A stretch of DNA of 64,000 bases from an uncultured Bacteroidales bacterium (GCA_902762385.1 CACWNQ010000004.1:1-64000), one strand, 5' to 3'. Shown: positions 46,213-55,565, numbered from the stretch's first letter. Notes: a model not told the origin generated them from the letters alone. Translations and numbers: made by a program.

Positions 46213-47703
46213 CTACTTATTTTTCGATAAGAGTATAATAATCAGTGATGTGGCGAGGCCGTAGTACACGGCGTCGCCAGGCAGGTTTGTTGAGCCTGCT
46301 AGCAGCATGGCTGCAGTGCCGGCAATCATGGCAAGCATCACTCCACGAGGAGAAAAACGCTTGGGCAACCATAGGGCGAAGCTCAGTGGGAATATGATTG
46401 CCACAGCTCTCAATCCTAGCGAGAGGAATCCCAAATCGTTGATGAAACTTCCATTAAAAGTGTTGGCCACAACAACTGCAAGTGCAAGCAACACCACTAT
46501 TGCAAGCCTGGTTTGAAGCAGTTGTGAGATGCCTATTTGCATCTTTGAGAACTTGTGCTGCACATTGGCAACAACGTCGCGCACCAGTATGGTTGATGCG
46601 CCAAGCATAAGGCCACTGCCACAGCCTAAAATGTTGATTAACAGAGCTCCAAGCATCAAACCTCCAAACCATGCAGGCAGGTGCTGTAAGATGAACGCAG
46701 GGAATGCCTGTGCCGAGTTGGCAATAACGCCTATTCCACTGGGCAGGGCCTCTCCCGCTTGCTTGAGGGCCTCAAGTTCGGCAGCTGTCACATAATGTCC
46801 TCGCATGTATAGCCCTACCAGCGTGCACGCAGCACCAATCACTGGAATGAAAAATGCACATAGCAATGCGCCACGACGTGCCTTGGCAGTAGTGGCTCCC
46901 GACCAAATGCATTGGGCATAAGTTTGTGTCGACACCACACCAAGCACCAGCGAGAGGCATCCTCCCAGGTCCTTCAGCGCACCACGGGCAAGCATGCTGC
47001 CGTACCGATGGTGGATTGCTTCCATGCCATCTAGGCTATTGAATGATGCTATGGTGGGAGATTTATAAATGTCGTCGATACCTTGTGCAAAACCGTCGAT
47101 GCCACCGGCCATGCGATACACGATGATACCAGTGGCAACCGAACCAAAATACAGGAGTATCAGTTTCACGATGCCACCTGCTCCGGCACTCTTTATGCCA
47201 CCGAAGATAACAAACAGCATTATCAGCACAGCGCCAGTGATGAGCGACCACAATGTGCTCATGTTGAACAGGCTGCCTATCATGGCTGATGAGGTTAGCA
47301 CTTGGGCAACAATGCTGATGAAAATTCCTATCAAGAACAGTATAGATCCCACGGCTTCAACCTTGTGACCATATTCGCGGCCCACGAGTTCGAGCAAGGT
47401 GCTGCAGCCACTGCGACGCAACGGCCCAGCATAGAACACGGCTAGCATTACTCCTCCAAGCGCTGCTCCAAGTGTGAACCACCATGCCGAGATGCCATAG
47501 CTGAACGCCAGCTGTGCAGTGCCCACCGTCGACTGACCACCAGCCAGTGTGGTGAGAAACGCGCCACACACCATCCAACTGCCAGCATTGCCACCTGTAG
47601 TGAAACTGCGCTCGTCCTTGATGTTGCGGGCCGAGAGCCAGCTCACTAGCAGCAACACCGCTACTGTGAGCACTACGCCTATAATATGTGTGGTCGAAAT
47701 CAT
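46213..47703 (-). CDS. sodium:solute symporter family protein
   Basis: 496 aa with about thirteen membrane helices and the SSS pattern (GGNAGSWMVCGAFLTTLAGGQSTVGTAQLAFSYG near the start and a discontinuous first helix). It imports a small solute with Na+; the substrate is unknown. Its -7 box lies 27 bp upstream. Confidence 0.87.
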   Translation of the reverse strand: MISTTHIIGVVLTVAVLLLVSWLSARNIKDERSFTTGGNAGSWMVCGAFLTTLAGGQSTVGTAQLAFSYGISAWWFTLGAALGGVMLAVFYAGPLRRSGCSTLLELVGREYGHKVEAVGSILFLIGIFISIVAQVLTSSAMIGSLFNMSTLWSLITGAVLIMLFVIFGGIKSAGAGGIVKLILLYFGSVATGIIVYRMAGGIDGFAQGIDDIYKSPTIASFNSLDGMEAIHHRYGSMLARGALKDLGGCLSLVLGVVSTQTYAQCIWSGATTAKARRGALLCAFFIPVIGAACTLVGLYMRGHYVTAAELEALKQAGEALPSGIGVIANSAQAFPAFILQHLPAWFGGLMLGALLINILGCGSGLMLGASTILVRDVVANVQHKFSKMQIGISQLLQTRLAIVVLLALAVVVANTFNGSFINDLGFLSLGLRAVAIIFPLSFALWLPKRFSPRGVMLAMIAGTAAMLLAGSTNLPGDAVYYGLATSLIIILLSKNK

Positions 47704-47729
47704 TGGTTGCTTGGTTTATTTTGAGCGTG

Positions 47730-47737
47730 CAAAGTTA
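47730..47737 (-). promoter_or_regulatory. -7 box for the symporter
   Basis: The minus strand reads TAACTTTG. Confidence 0.6.
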
Positions 47738-47822
47738 CCAATTTTCACCATAAATAATAGTGCCTTGCACTAAATATTTGAGAAAAACAACACAAAATAA
47801 ATAGTAAATCAAAAAATATATA

Positions 47823-47830
47823 TACTTTTG
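47823..47830 (+). promoter_or_regulatory. -7 box for the 155-aa membrane protein
   Basis: The plus strand reads TACTTTTG, 55 bp before the ATG. Confidence 0.5.
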
Positions 47831-47884
47831 CATTTTGTTTTTTAAATTTGACTTCATTTTTTCTTAAAGGAAAATTATATTGGT

Positions 47885-48352
47885 ATGCCACTACTTACGA
47901 CTTCGTTTGGAAAATATGCTTCGTTACCTATGGGATGGATCCTTATGGTATTGGTTGTTGTTGCCGAAGTTATAATAATGAGTGAAATCTTATCGCGCCG
48001 CACTTTTAACCCACGCATTCTGTTGCCAGTGAGTGTGAGTAACATCGCGAGTGGGCTGGCAGGTGCTTTTGTGTCAAAGACGCTTAACGAAGGTTGGATG
48101 CTTGTAGTGTGGTTCCCATGGGTCAGCTCGGTCGAAGTGAACCCCGACAGTACCGAGTCGCTGGCACAGTTTGTCGTCTATTTTGTGGCTGCATTTATAG
48201 GCACGTTGATCATCGAGGTGCTGATCAATGGCTTGCTGATGAAAAGTAGAGGTTTCAAGAACGTGATGCGCGCAACCATTATAGCCAACGTAATCACCTA
48301 TTTGGTGGCTTGCTTCATCCTCTATACCTATAGTTTTATCTTCTACAATTAA
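47885..48352 (+). CDS. small four-helix membrane protein
   Basis: 155 aa with four hydrophobic segments (GWILMVLVVVAEVIIM, LLPVSVSNIASGLAGAF, FVVYFVAAFIGTLIIEVLI, TIIANVITYLVACFILY). I do not recognise a family. It is transcribed alone, between the symporter and the O-acyltransferase pair. Confidence 0.65.
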   Translation: MPLLTTSFGKYASLPMGWILMVLVVVAEVIIMSEILSRRTFNPRILLPVSVSNIASGLAGAFVSKTLNEGWMLVVWFPWVSSVEVNPDSTESLAQFVVYFVAAFIGTLIIEVLINGLLMKSRGFKNVMRATIIANVITYLVACFILYTYSFIFYN

Positions 48353-48374
48353 TTTGTGTGGGTTCTAGGGGCTT

Positions 48375-49922
48375 TTAGAACTGGAAGTAGATGAACGGTT
48401 GAATATCGCTGGTCTTTACCTGGATTATCACCACAATCAACACAATTAACGCTACTGCATAGAATATCACGGGCATTTTCACAAATGCTCGCTTGCACCA
48501 TTGCGAGGGTATCATGTGGAGCACATATCCTAAGAATATCAAGGCAAACACTTGCCAATAACCCGCAACCACATCAATGAAAAGTTCAGGGTGGAAACTG
48601 GTGAATATCTGGCTTATCATTTGGCCTGTATTGCCGCATTCGCCATGCTGGAACAACCCACTACATGTGAGGTCGGCATTGCGGAATATAATCCACAGGA
48701 ATATTACAAGATGGAATGTGAAAATTGCCATGATGAATTTCCAGAACTTAGTGTCAACGAGCTTCCAGCCACGTGTTATGCTCATCCATATCTTGTGAAT
48801 CACTAAGGCTATGCCATGAGCACCTCCCCACAGCACGAAGTTGAGCGATGCGCCATGCCACAGGCCCCCCAGGAGCATGGTGATGAACAGGTTGATATAC
48901 TGACGGAATTTACCCTTGCGGTTGCCGCCCAGCGATATGTAGAGATAGTCGCGCAGCCATGTGCTGAGCGAGATGTGCCAACGGCGCCAGAATTCGGTAA
49001 TCGATGTTGACTTATAGGGGTTGTTGAAGTTGATGTTGAAATGGAACCCCATTAGCAGGGCCAGTCCTATTGCCATGTCGCTGTAGCCCGAGAAGTCGCA
49101 GTATATTTGCATGCCATAGCCATAGGCACCCAGGAGGTTCTCAATGCCGCTGAACTGCATTGGATTTTCAAACACACGCTCCACAAAGTTCACGCTAATG
49201 TAGTCGCTTATTACTGCTTTCTTGAACAAGCCAATGATGATATACCAGAATCCATGACCGAGCATTTCGCGGCTCACAAATATGGGTTTGCGCATCTGTG
49301 GCAGGAAGTCACTGGCGCGAACTATAGGACCTGCAACCAGCTGCGGGAAGAACGAAACGTAGAATGCGTAATCGAGCAGACTCCCCACAGGCTCAATCTT
49401 GCGGCGATAAACGTCGATGGTGTAGCTCAACGACTGGAAAGTGAAGAACGAAATGCCCACGGGCAGGAATATTTCCATGTTGTGCCATGGCATGCCACTC
49501 ATCTCGCTCCATAATTGGCCAAAGAAGTTTGTGTACTTGAAGTATCCAAGCAGGCCCAAGTCGATGAGTAGGCTTAACGCCACTAGGCTCTTGCGACCAA
49601 ATCGTGATCGTGTTCTCGACAGTATCGAGGCTATGATATAATCGGAGCACGTGACAATGGCAATCAAGAAGAAATAGAACCCACTGCTCTTATAGTAGAA
49701 ATAGTAGCTGAACGCAAGTACAAACAGCGTTCTGGGTAGCGATTTGTTCTTAAGAAGAGTGTAGATGACGATGAAGATGGCAAACATGCACATGAACAAC
49801 CCGCTCGAGAAGATGAGGGGCGACTTGTCGTCGTAGGCAAGTTGCTTCAACAGCAAGTCCCAATCGAAGGAACCAAACTGCACGTTCAAGTATTTTAATA
49901 TGTTATGCCACAATATTTCCAT
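48375..49922 (-). CDS. MBOAT-family O-acyltransferase (AlgI/DltB/PatA type)
   Basis: 515 aa, about eleven membrane helices, with the MBOAT core: YLPVGISFFTFQSLSYTIDVYR-like segment near 150-170, FWRRWHISLSTWLRDY (conserved His) and LLGGLWHGASLNFVLWGGAHG (active-site His about 356). AlgI-type enzymes pass acetyl groups across the membrane to decorate polysaccharides. The partner is the SGNH protein 6 bp upstream. Confidence 0.92.
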   Translation of the reverse strand: MEILWHNILKYLNVQFGSFDWDLLLKQLAYDDKSPLIFSSGLFMCMFAIFIVIYTLLKNKSLPRTLFVLAFSYYFYYKSSGFYFFLIAIVTCSDYIIASILSRTRSRFGRKSLVALSLLIDLGLLGYFKYTNFFGQLWSEMSGMPWHNMEIFLPVGISFFTFQSLSYTIDVYRRKIEPVGSLLDYAFYVSFFPQLVAGPIVRASDFLPQMRKPIFVSREMLGHGFWYIIIGLFKKAVISDYISVNFVERVFENPMQFSGIENLLGAYGYGMQIYCDFSGYSDMAIGLALLMGFHFNINFNNPYKSTSITEFWRRWHISLSTWLRDYLYISLGGNRKGKFRQYINLFITMLLGGLWHGASLNFVLWGGAHGIALVIHKIWMSITRGWKLVDTKFWKFIMAIFTFHLVIFLWIIFRNADLTCSGLFQHGECGNTGQMISQIFTSFHPELFIDVVAGYWQVFALIFLGYVLHMIPSQWCKRAFVKMPVIFYAVALIVLIVVIIQVKTSDIQPFIYFQF

Positions 49923-49928
49923 ATCATC

Positions 49929-51371
49929 TTATTTATGATTGTCATACCCTAGCATTAAGGCATTGTAAAGCAGGCGGGCTATGTGGTCGCCACCTTTATT
50001 ACTCATGTGGGTGTAGTCGCTGCTGGCCTCGTGCCTGTTGACCATATCGACGATGCTGCCCTCACCTCCCATAGCGTCATACAGGTTCCAGAACGCAACG
50101 CGTGAATTGATGGCTACACGCTTTTGTGCCTGAATCAGTCCCAGCACACTCTTCATGGTCCTGAAGCCATCACTGGTGCGTTCGGCACGGTCGCTGCAGC
50201 TGGCAAGGATAATGCTCGTTGATGGCATGACTTGCTTGATGTTGGCGATTGCCGCTTCGGTATTGTTGCAGTAGGTGGTGAAGTCGCGGCGCTCTTTGCT
50301 TGCTATGTTTAAGCCATACATAATTATGACTAGGTCGTAGTGGCGCGCTGCGTCGAAGCCTGCCAGCAGGCGATTGTTTGCGTCAAGCAAGTGCTTGCCT
50401 CTCGACGAGCGCATCGACAGGTTGTCGACCGTTACTCCATTGTCGGTGTCCATCGATGTGCCCAGGAAAATGGTGCTTGCGGGATTGTCAACTACCCATT
50501 TCACCGATTTGATGTTGCCTGTCACGTCAACTCTGCCTACGGGAGCCGATGTGTCGAGCGCAAACTGCCTGTAGCGTTCTCCGTTCACATAGGCTGTCAC
50601 TGTACCACTGCCACCACCTCCCAGGTAGTAGAGCGACGACTTGGTGCACGACGAGGTGTGGGGATAACGGGAGCCGGTTGCAAGCAGGTTGACCCAAGCA
50701 CCTGTAGTGGCATTGAAATAGTAGCCTGTGAGGTTGTTGTAGGTGCTCATGTAGCCATTTCGGTCAATAGCCTTGTGCTGGATCCAACCCTCATAGGACT
50801 GACGCACCGTGAGTCGGATTTTCGATGTGATTGATGTGATGGGAAGATATCCGCATCCACTGCCGCCAAACCGTTGTTGCAAGAGTTCTCGCAGCATGCT
50901 GGTCATGATGTCGCCCTCAATGAAAGAGTCGCCAAGCACTGCAATTCTCACTTGTCGCGACGAGCAGTTGTCGAGTGCCTGGTAGAAAGCTTCCATGCCG
51001 CCTTGCTCATCTCCGCTCATGTCGACGATTGCCGTCACGCTGTCGCTCTTGGGACCTAGCTCCATCATGGCGTTGATGATAGAGTCTTCAAGGGTTATAA
51101 TGTTGCCATCCTTGTCGTGGGTGAGTCGTGACCCTTCAAGAACAGGTAATTTATCGAGGGCTGCTATCCTTTTTAGCTTGGCCTCGTCGATGGTGCTGTC
51201 GCCTGAAGCAAGAACCAGCGCCGATGAGTCGTTGCGGATATCGGCTAGCAGGTCGACTTTGCGCATTGTCCAGCCACCAATGCTCACCTCGGGCAACCAG
51301 TACAAAGCAAGTAGTCCCAGCACTACTGCCAGCACCATCCAAACGACCCTATTGAGATAGTTTTTCTCCAT
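49929..51371 (-). CDS. membrane-anchored SGNH hydrolase-like protein, partner of MBOAT
   Basis: 480 aa with a single N-terminal anchor (VVWMVLAVVLGLLALYW). The SGNH pattern is visible: AVLGDSFIEGD (nucleophile Ser about 145), a block with IIMYGLN, and the C-terminal DYTHMSNKGG (Asp/His dyad about 452/455). A jelly-roll-like carbohydrate-binding insert is likely between 190 and 330. By analogy with AlgJ/AlgX and PatB, it would move the acyl group delivered by the MBOAT partner to a surface glycan. Confidence 0.8.
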   Translation of the reverse strand: MEKNYLNRVVWMVLAVVLGLLALYWLPEVSIGGWTMRKVDLLADIRNDSSALVLASGDSTIDEAKLKRIAALDKLPVLEGSRLTHDKDGNIITLEDSIINAMMELGPKSDSVTAIVDMSGDEQGGMEAFYQALDNCSSRQVRIAVLGDSFIEGDIMTSMLRELLQQRFGGSGCGYLPITSITSKIRLTVRQSYEGWIQHKAIDRNGYMSTYNNLTGYYFNATTGAWVNLLATGSRYPHTSSCTKSSLYYLGGGGSGTVTAYVNGERYRQFALDTSAPVGRVDVTGNIKSVKWVVDNPASTIFLGTSMDTDNGVTVDNLSMRSSRGKHLLDANNRLLAGFDAARHYDLVIIMYGLNIASKERRDFTTYCNNTEAAIANIKQVMPSTSIILASCSDRAERTSDGFRTMKSVLGLIQAQKRVAINSRVAFWNLYDAMGGEGSIVDMVNRHEASSDYTHMSNKGGDHIARLLYNALMLGYDNHK

Positions 51372-51389
51372 TTACTCTAAAAACGGGTG

Positions 51390-51397
51390 CAAAGGTA
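51390..51397 (-). promoter_or_regulatory. -7 box for the SGNH-MBOAT operon
   Basis: The minus strand reads TACCTTTG. Confidence 0.6.
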
Positions 51398-51528
51398 CAA
51401 AATAGTTTTCAGATTTTAGATATCAGATGTCAGATTTTAGATATCAGATATAAGATGTGAGAAACAAATTGGCTGAATCATCCCCTCTACTGCTAGGTTG
51501 TGTAGTGGGGTAGGTGCATAAGAAAAAA

Positions 51529-51559
51529 ACAACCCTGAACTTAAATAGCCCAGGGTTGT
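51529..51559 (-). terminator. terminator of the LRR surface protein
   Basis: The stem ACAACCCTG/CAGGGTTGT is followed on the minus strand by a T-run. Confidence 0.8.
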
Positions 51560-51585
51560 GTAGGGAGGGTAAGATTAATTGTTGA

Positions 51586-53496
51586 TTACTTCATAATCTT
51601 CTTAACGGTGCCGTCGCTCATGCGAACGATGTTGATGCCTTTTTGCATCTCGCGCACTTGCTGGCCATTGATGTTGTAGATGGCCTCGATGGTGGCGTTG
51701 CCGTTGCTTACCAAGGTGTCAATAGCCGAAACACCTTGATTAAGGATAATAATGATTTCCTCGTTTGCGCCAGCTTCACAAGTCACCACTCCGGCGGGGA
51801 TAACAACATAATAGGTTTTGTTGATATCGCTTGTGAAGTAGTCAACATAGCCGTCATAATCACTGCCCCAAACGTGCAGTGTGTTCTCGTTGTTCATGGT
51901 TGCATACCAGCTGTCGAGTGGACTCAGGGTCTCGCTGCTACCTATTTCGCCAACGTAGATTTTTACATCTGGATTGTTCTGGGCAACGGTAACAGGCTGG
52001 TTAAAGGTCACCTCAAACGAGAAGGTTTGATAGGTTTCGGTATTGGCTCCCGACATTGGATTAGTTGAAACAACTTCGAGTGGTTGAGCTTGCTCAACGA
52101 TTGTGTAGTAACTCCACTCGGTAGCCTGATAAGCGTTCTTGCTGCCTTTGGGTACATAGAGAATAGCATTCTCATTGCTATTGTAGAATGGCATGTCATA
52201 ATCCTCATAATAATCCATGATGGTAGGGGGAACTGCGCTGAGGCAGGTTATCGACTGCAGAGCTGTGCAGTTATTGAGAGCATGAGGATAAATCTCGGTG
52301 ATGCCTTCGGGAATGGTGAGTGAGGTTAGAGAGGTGCAGCTGGCAAATTCGCCATCGTTCAGGTAATAGGGGCTAGAAGGAAGAACAACCTCGGTGAGTT
52401 TAGTGTCGGCAAACACCTGTTCGTCAATAAAGTTGATGTTGTCGGGACCATCAAGATTGATTTCGCTCAAGAGGCTGCTTTCGAAGCAAGCATAACCCAG
52501 GGCAGTCAATTTCTTGTTAAGCGTGATGCTTTGCAGCTCACTGCCCCAGAAGGCTCCGCCCACGATGCCCAAGCAGTTCTCATTAACCACATGGGTGCTA
52601 ACGCCTGTCATGGGTGCCATTTGAAGCAATGTTTTGTCGGCAGTGTAGAGCACGCCGTTTTCCATAACAAATGAGGTGTTGGCGGGATCCAGTGTGATTG
52701 TGCTCACAGCGGTGTTGGCTATAGCACTTTCTCCTATTGTTGTCACTCCAGCTGGGATGTTGATGGCGGTGAGAGCCTTGTCGTTAAGGAAAGCCTCCAT
52801 ACCTATTTCCTCTAGTGTCGATGGCAATGTGATGCTACTAAGGGCAGTGCAGCTGTTGAATGCGCCGTCGCCTATTTTCTTCAGACCTTCGTTGAGGGTC
52901 ACCGTCTCGAGTTTGCTGTTAAGGAAGCATGTTGAGCCAATCTCCTCGGTCGATGCAGGAATTTCAATGCTGGTGGCTGCCAGTTTATAGAATGCTGCAT
53001 TACCAATGTGTTTAACGCCATCGCCCAGGTCTACTTGAGTTAAGCAAGGCTGGTAGCTTGAGTTGTGCTGATTGTAGAACGCACTATTGCCTATCCATTC
53101 CACACTGTTGGGGAGTGTGAGGCTGCTAAGGCCTAGGCTAGAGAAAGCATAGTCACCTATGTACTTTACACCTTCGCCAAATGTTACGTTGGTTAAATCG
53201 CTGTAATAGAAAGCTTGAGCTTTGATTGTTTCAATCGAACCAGGTATAACCACCGAGATAAGGTTGCTCCACTTGAATGCGCCTTCGCCAATGGCTTTAA
53301 CATCATAGGTCACACCACCGTTCACAACAGTTGGGGGAATTTCAATACTAGTAGCTGCGTTGTCCACACCGCTACATTCAACAGTGTTTTCACCTGTCAC
53401 TGTGTAGGTGATTTGACCCGATGTGAAAGTTGTCTGGGCTTGCATGCCTAGGGCTAGTAATGCCGCTGCGGCTGTCAAAAAGTAATTCTTTCTCAT
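51586..53496 (-). CDS. BspA-type leucine-rich-repeat surface protein
   Basis: 636 aa with a signal peptide (MRKNYFLTAAAALLALGMQAQ). Residues about 40-440 are BspA-like LRR_5 repeats of 23 residues (KAIGEGAFKWSNLISVVIPGSIE, KYIGDYAFSSLGLSSLTLPNSVE). A beta-rich domain follows (about 470-590), then the C-terminal tail YNINGQQVREMQKGINIVRM, a sorting-type end. BspA proteins of Bacteroidetes bind host proteins or act as surface adhesins. I start at 53496; 37 further codons upstream in frame overlap the -7 box. Confidence 0.87.
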   Translation of the reverse strand: MRKNYFLTAAAALLALGMQAQTTFTSGQITYTVTGENTVECSGVDNAATSIEIPPTVVNGGVTYDVKAIGEGAFKWSNLISVVIPGSIETIKAQAFYYSDLTNVTFGEGVKYIGDYAFSSLGLSSLTLPNSVEWIGNSAFYNQHNSSYQPCLTQVDLGDGVKHIGNAAFYKLAATSIEIPASTEEIGSTCFLNSKLETVTLNEGLKKIGDGAFNSCTALSSITLPSTLEEIGMEAFLNDKALTAINIPAGVTTIGESAIANTAVSTITLDPANTSFVMENGVLYTADKTLLQMAPMTGVSTHVVNENCLGIVGGAFWGSELQSITLNKKLTALGYACFESSLLSEINLDGPDNINFIDEQVFADTKLTEVVLPSSPYYLNDGEFASCTSLTSLTIPEGITEIYPHALNNCTALQSITCLSAVPPTIMDYYEDYDMPFYNSNENAILYVPKGSKNAYQATEWSYYTIVEQAQPLEVVSTNPMSGANTETYQTFSFEVTFNQPVTVAQNNPDVKIYVGEIGSSETLSPLDSWYATMNNENTLHVWGSDYDGYVDYFTSDINKTYYVVIPAGVVTCEAGANEEIIIILNQGVSAIDTLVSNGNATIEAIYNINGQQVREMQKGINIVRMSDGTVKKIMK

Positions 53497-53552
53497 GTTT
53501 TTTGAGTTTAATAATTTATGTAAATACTTATATGTATTGATGACTTTCATTG

Positions 53553-53560
53553 CAAAGGTA
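53553..53560 (-). promoter_or_regulatory. -7 box for the LRR protein
   Basis: The minus strand reads TACCTTTG. Confidence 0.6.
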
Positions 53561-53770
53561 CATAAAAAATCGATTCTACTAATCCACCAACCAATTATAA
53601 TAATCATGAATATCCTAAACAGAACAATAATGTAGTCTTATTTGACTTTATGTCTAGAAAAATGTATGTGTTTTATTATGCGTTTGGCAGCGTAGACTAA
53701 AAGTTTCGCTTGGTTCTAAATAATAGTTTTTGATATCTAAATAGTTAAATAAAGTTAAATACGTAAGAAA

Positions 53771-53822
53771 TACGCAGCAAAAATTTTACTGTGTAAAAAA
53801 TACGCATTAAATTTGCTGCGTA
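53771..53822 (+). promoter_or_regulatory. promoter/operator of the VWA gene: 11-bp inverted repeat with TACGCA half-sites
   Basis: TACGCAGCAAA (53771-53781) and TTTGCTGCGTA (53812-53822) are a perfect inverted repeat. The right arm overlaps the -7 box TAAATTTG (53808-53815). A further TACGCA lies at 53801-53806. The hexamer TACGCA also forms the left arm of the WYL-gene operators at 56896 and 56966. The rest of the 53497-53855 gap holds no gene. Confidence 0.6.
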
Positions 53823-53855
53823 AAAATTACACGAACTAATTTTCAAGTATAAAAA

Positions 53856-55031
53856 ATGATCAAAATCGACTTTTTTAAAAAGATGCTTGGTTTCCAAGCA
53901 AACGAGAGTTCAACTAGCAGTATTAACCCTAAAAATGAAGAGAAAATGAACGAACAAGAAAACAAAAGCAAGAAAGCTCGCATCTACAACCTCATCATCG
54001 TCGACGAGAGTGGATCGATGCACGGACTGGAGCATGCCACACTCACTGGCGTGAACGAGATTATCAATAGCTTGCGTGGTGCGCAGCGTGAGTTTGCCGA
54101 AACACAGGAGCACTTCCTCACGCTCGTGACCTTCGATGCCAATGGTGGCAATCACCCAGTGCGTACCTTGATCGACCGTGAGCCCATAGGCAACGTCAAT
54201 GACTTTGACAACTATAACCCCTATGGTGGCACGCCTCTCTATGATGCAATGGGGCAGTCAATCACAGCTCTGCATAACCACATAAAGGACGATGACGACG
54301 CTAGCGCAGTGGTGACTGTGCTCACCGACGGCTACGAGAACGCCTCGCGCGAGTGGACTGGTGCTGCCCTAAAGGCTCTCATCGAGCAACTCACGCAAGA
54401 GGGGTGGTCATTCTCTTACATGGGTAGCAATCACGACGTGAAGCAGGTTAGCTTCAACCTGTCGATCAACAATGTGGTAGAGTTCAGCCACGATGTGATG
54501 GGAACAAGCAGCTCCTGGGCTCGTGAGAGTTCGGCAAAGCGCAACTACTTCAGAAAGATGGATGAGGAATATCGTCGCGGACGCAGACAAAGCAAGAAGG
54601 AATGGGTTGAGCGCAAGCGCGAGATGGCTAATGAGTACTACGGTAACCGTGTTACTCCTAATCACATTGCTAATCTGCAAGAAGGCGAAATATTCGTCTT
54701 CGGCAGCAACCCTCAGGGACTTCATAGCGGTGGTGCTGCTAGGGTGGCAATGGAGCGATTCGGTGCTGTGTGGGGCCAGGGCGAGGGACTGCAGGGACAG
54801 AGCTATGCCCTCCCTACTACGTGTCCTATCGAGCAGATAGCCGAGGCTGTGCAGCGTTTCACTCAGTTTGCCGGCCAGCATCCCGAACTTCGTTTCCTCG
54901 TAACACGCGTGGGCTGTGGCATCGCAGGGCGCACAGTCAATGAGATTGCACCTCTCTTTAAGGACTGCATCTATCTTGAGAATGTTGCCTTGCCCGCCGA
55001 GTTCTGGAAAATCCTCGGTCTCACAATGTAA
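53856..55031 (+). CDS. VWA domain fused to A1S_2505/macro-like domain
   Basis: 391 aa. Residues about 42-235 are a von Willebrand A domain with a complete MIDAS: DESGSM (Asp50/Ser52/Ser54), Thr in PYGGTPLYD, and TDGYEN. A charged linker (RRGRRQSKKEWVERKREM) joins it to residues 275-391 (GEIFVFGSNPQGLHSGGAARVA, GQGEGLQGQSYALPT, FLVTRVGCGIAGRTVNEIAPLF), which I recognise as the A1S_2505 phage-associated, macro-like fold. The catalytic role is unproved. Translation may start at 53856 or at Met31 (53946). It is 53 bp before the DUF6717-like gene. Confidence 0.8.
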   Translation: MIKIDFFKKMLGFQANESSTSSINPKNEEKMNEQENKSKKARIYNLIIVDESGSMHGLEHATLTGVNEIINSLRGAQREFAETQEHFLTLVTFDANGGNHPVRTLIDREPIGNVNDFDNYNPYGGTPLYDAMGQSITALHNHIKDDDDASAVVTVLTDGYENASREWTGAALKALIEQLTQEGWSFSYMGSNHDVKQVSFNLSINNVVEFSHDVMGTSSSWARESSAKRNYFRKMDEEYRRGRRQSKKEWVERKREMANEYYGNRVTPNHIANLQEGEIFVFGSNPQGLHSGGAARVAMERFGAVWGQGEGLQGQSYALPTTCPIEQIAEAVQRFTQFAGQHPELRFLVTRVGCGIAGRTVNEIAPLFKDCIYLENVALPAEFWKILGLTM

Positions 55032-55046
55032 AATCTCCAACCTAAT

Positions 55047-55080
55047 TTACTTACTACTTCTCACTTATTACTTACTACTT
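55047..55080 (+). repeat. TTACTTACTACTT direct repeat
   Basis: Two exact copies (55047-55059, 55068-55080) lie 21 bp apart directly before the DUF6717-like start. A third copy is at 60449-60461. Confidence 0.6.
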
Positions 55081-55084
55081 TTTT

Positions 55085-55510
55085 ATGTCTTATTCAATAA
55101 ATAATCTGATGGGTGGCGCACAGGCCATGGCCAAGAGTGTATTTGGCCGTAAGAAGGAGTATAAACTCAAGTTTAATCATGAGGCCGATGGACTTTGGTA
55201 CGTTGACTTCCCCAATTGGCCTTTCGACCACCATAATCTGCTCATGGTGGCAGGAGCCGATAAACTCTGTGCTTTCTTGAGCGAGGATGATGTGACTAGC
55301 CATGTCGACGTCATCCCTAGTAGCAAGCGCGAGGAGCATCCAGGTTATGCTTGTCTCGTGCAAGGCGAGCACTCGCTCACTGGCGGTTCGTTCTACACTG
55401 TTACTGGGTTGCCAGGCTTTGAGCGCGACATCTGGCTGTGCCCTGTCACCCTTTTCGTCTTGGGCCGTTACCCTAAGTACATCTACATTAAGAAAGGTCA
55501 GCCTAGCTGA
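55085..55510 (+). CDS. DUF6717-like protein
   Basis: 141 aa with no signal peptide. It has a conserved-looking core (EADGLWYVDFPNWPFDHHNLLMVAGADKLC) that resembles DUF6717, an unstudied family; this is from memory. It is read on the same strand 53 bp after the VWA-macro gene and closed by a strong terminator, so the two probably share a transcript. Confidence 0.6.
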   Translation: MSYSINNLMGGAQAMAKSVFGRKKEYKLKFNHEADGLWYVDFPNWPFDHHNLLMVAGADKLCAFLSEDDVTSHVDVIPSSKREEHPGYACLVQGEHSLTGGSFYTVTGLPGFERDIWLCPVTLFVLGRYPKYIYIKKGQPS

Positions 55511-55532
55511 CAATAGCATTATCTCACTCAGA

Positions 55533-55565
55533 AAACCGTCGCAAAGCGTTGCGGCGGTTTTTTTT
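55533..55565 (+). terminator. intrinsic terminator after the VWA/DUF6717-like pair
   Basis: A 12-bp stem AAACCGTCGCAA/TTGCGGCGGTTT (one G-T pair) with loop AGCG is followed by eight T. Confidence 0.9.
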
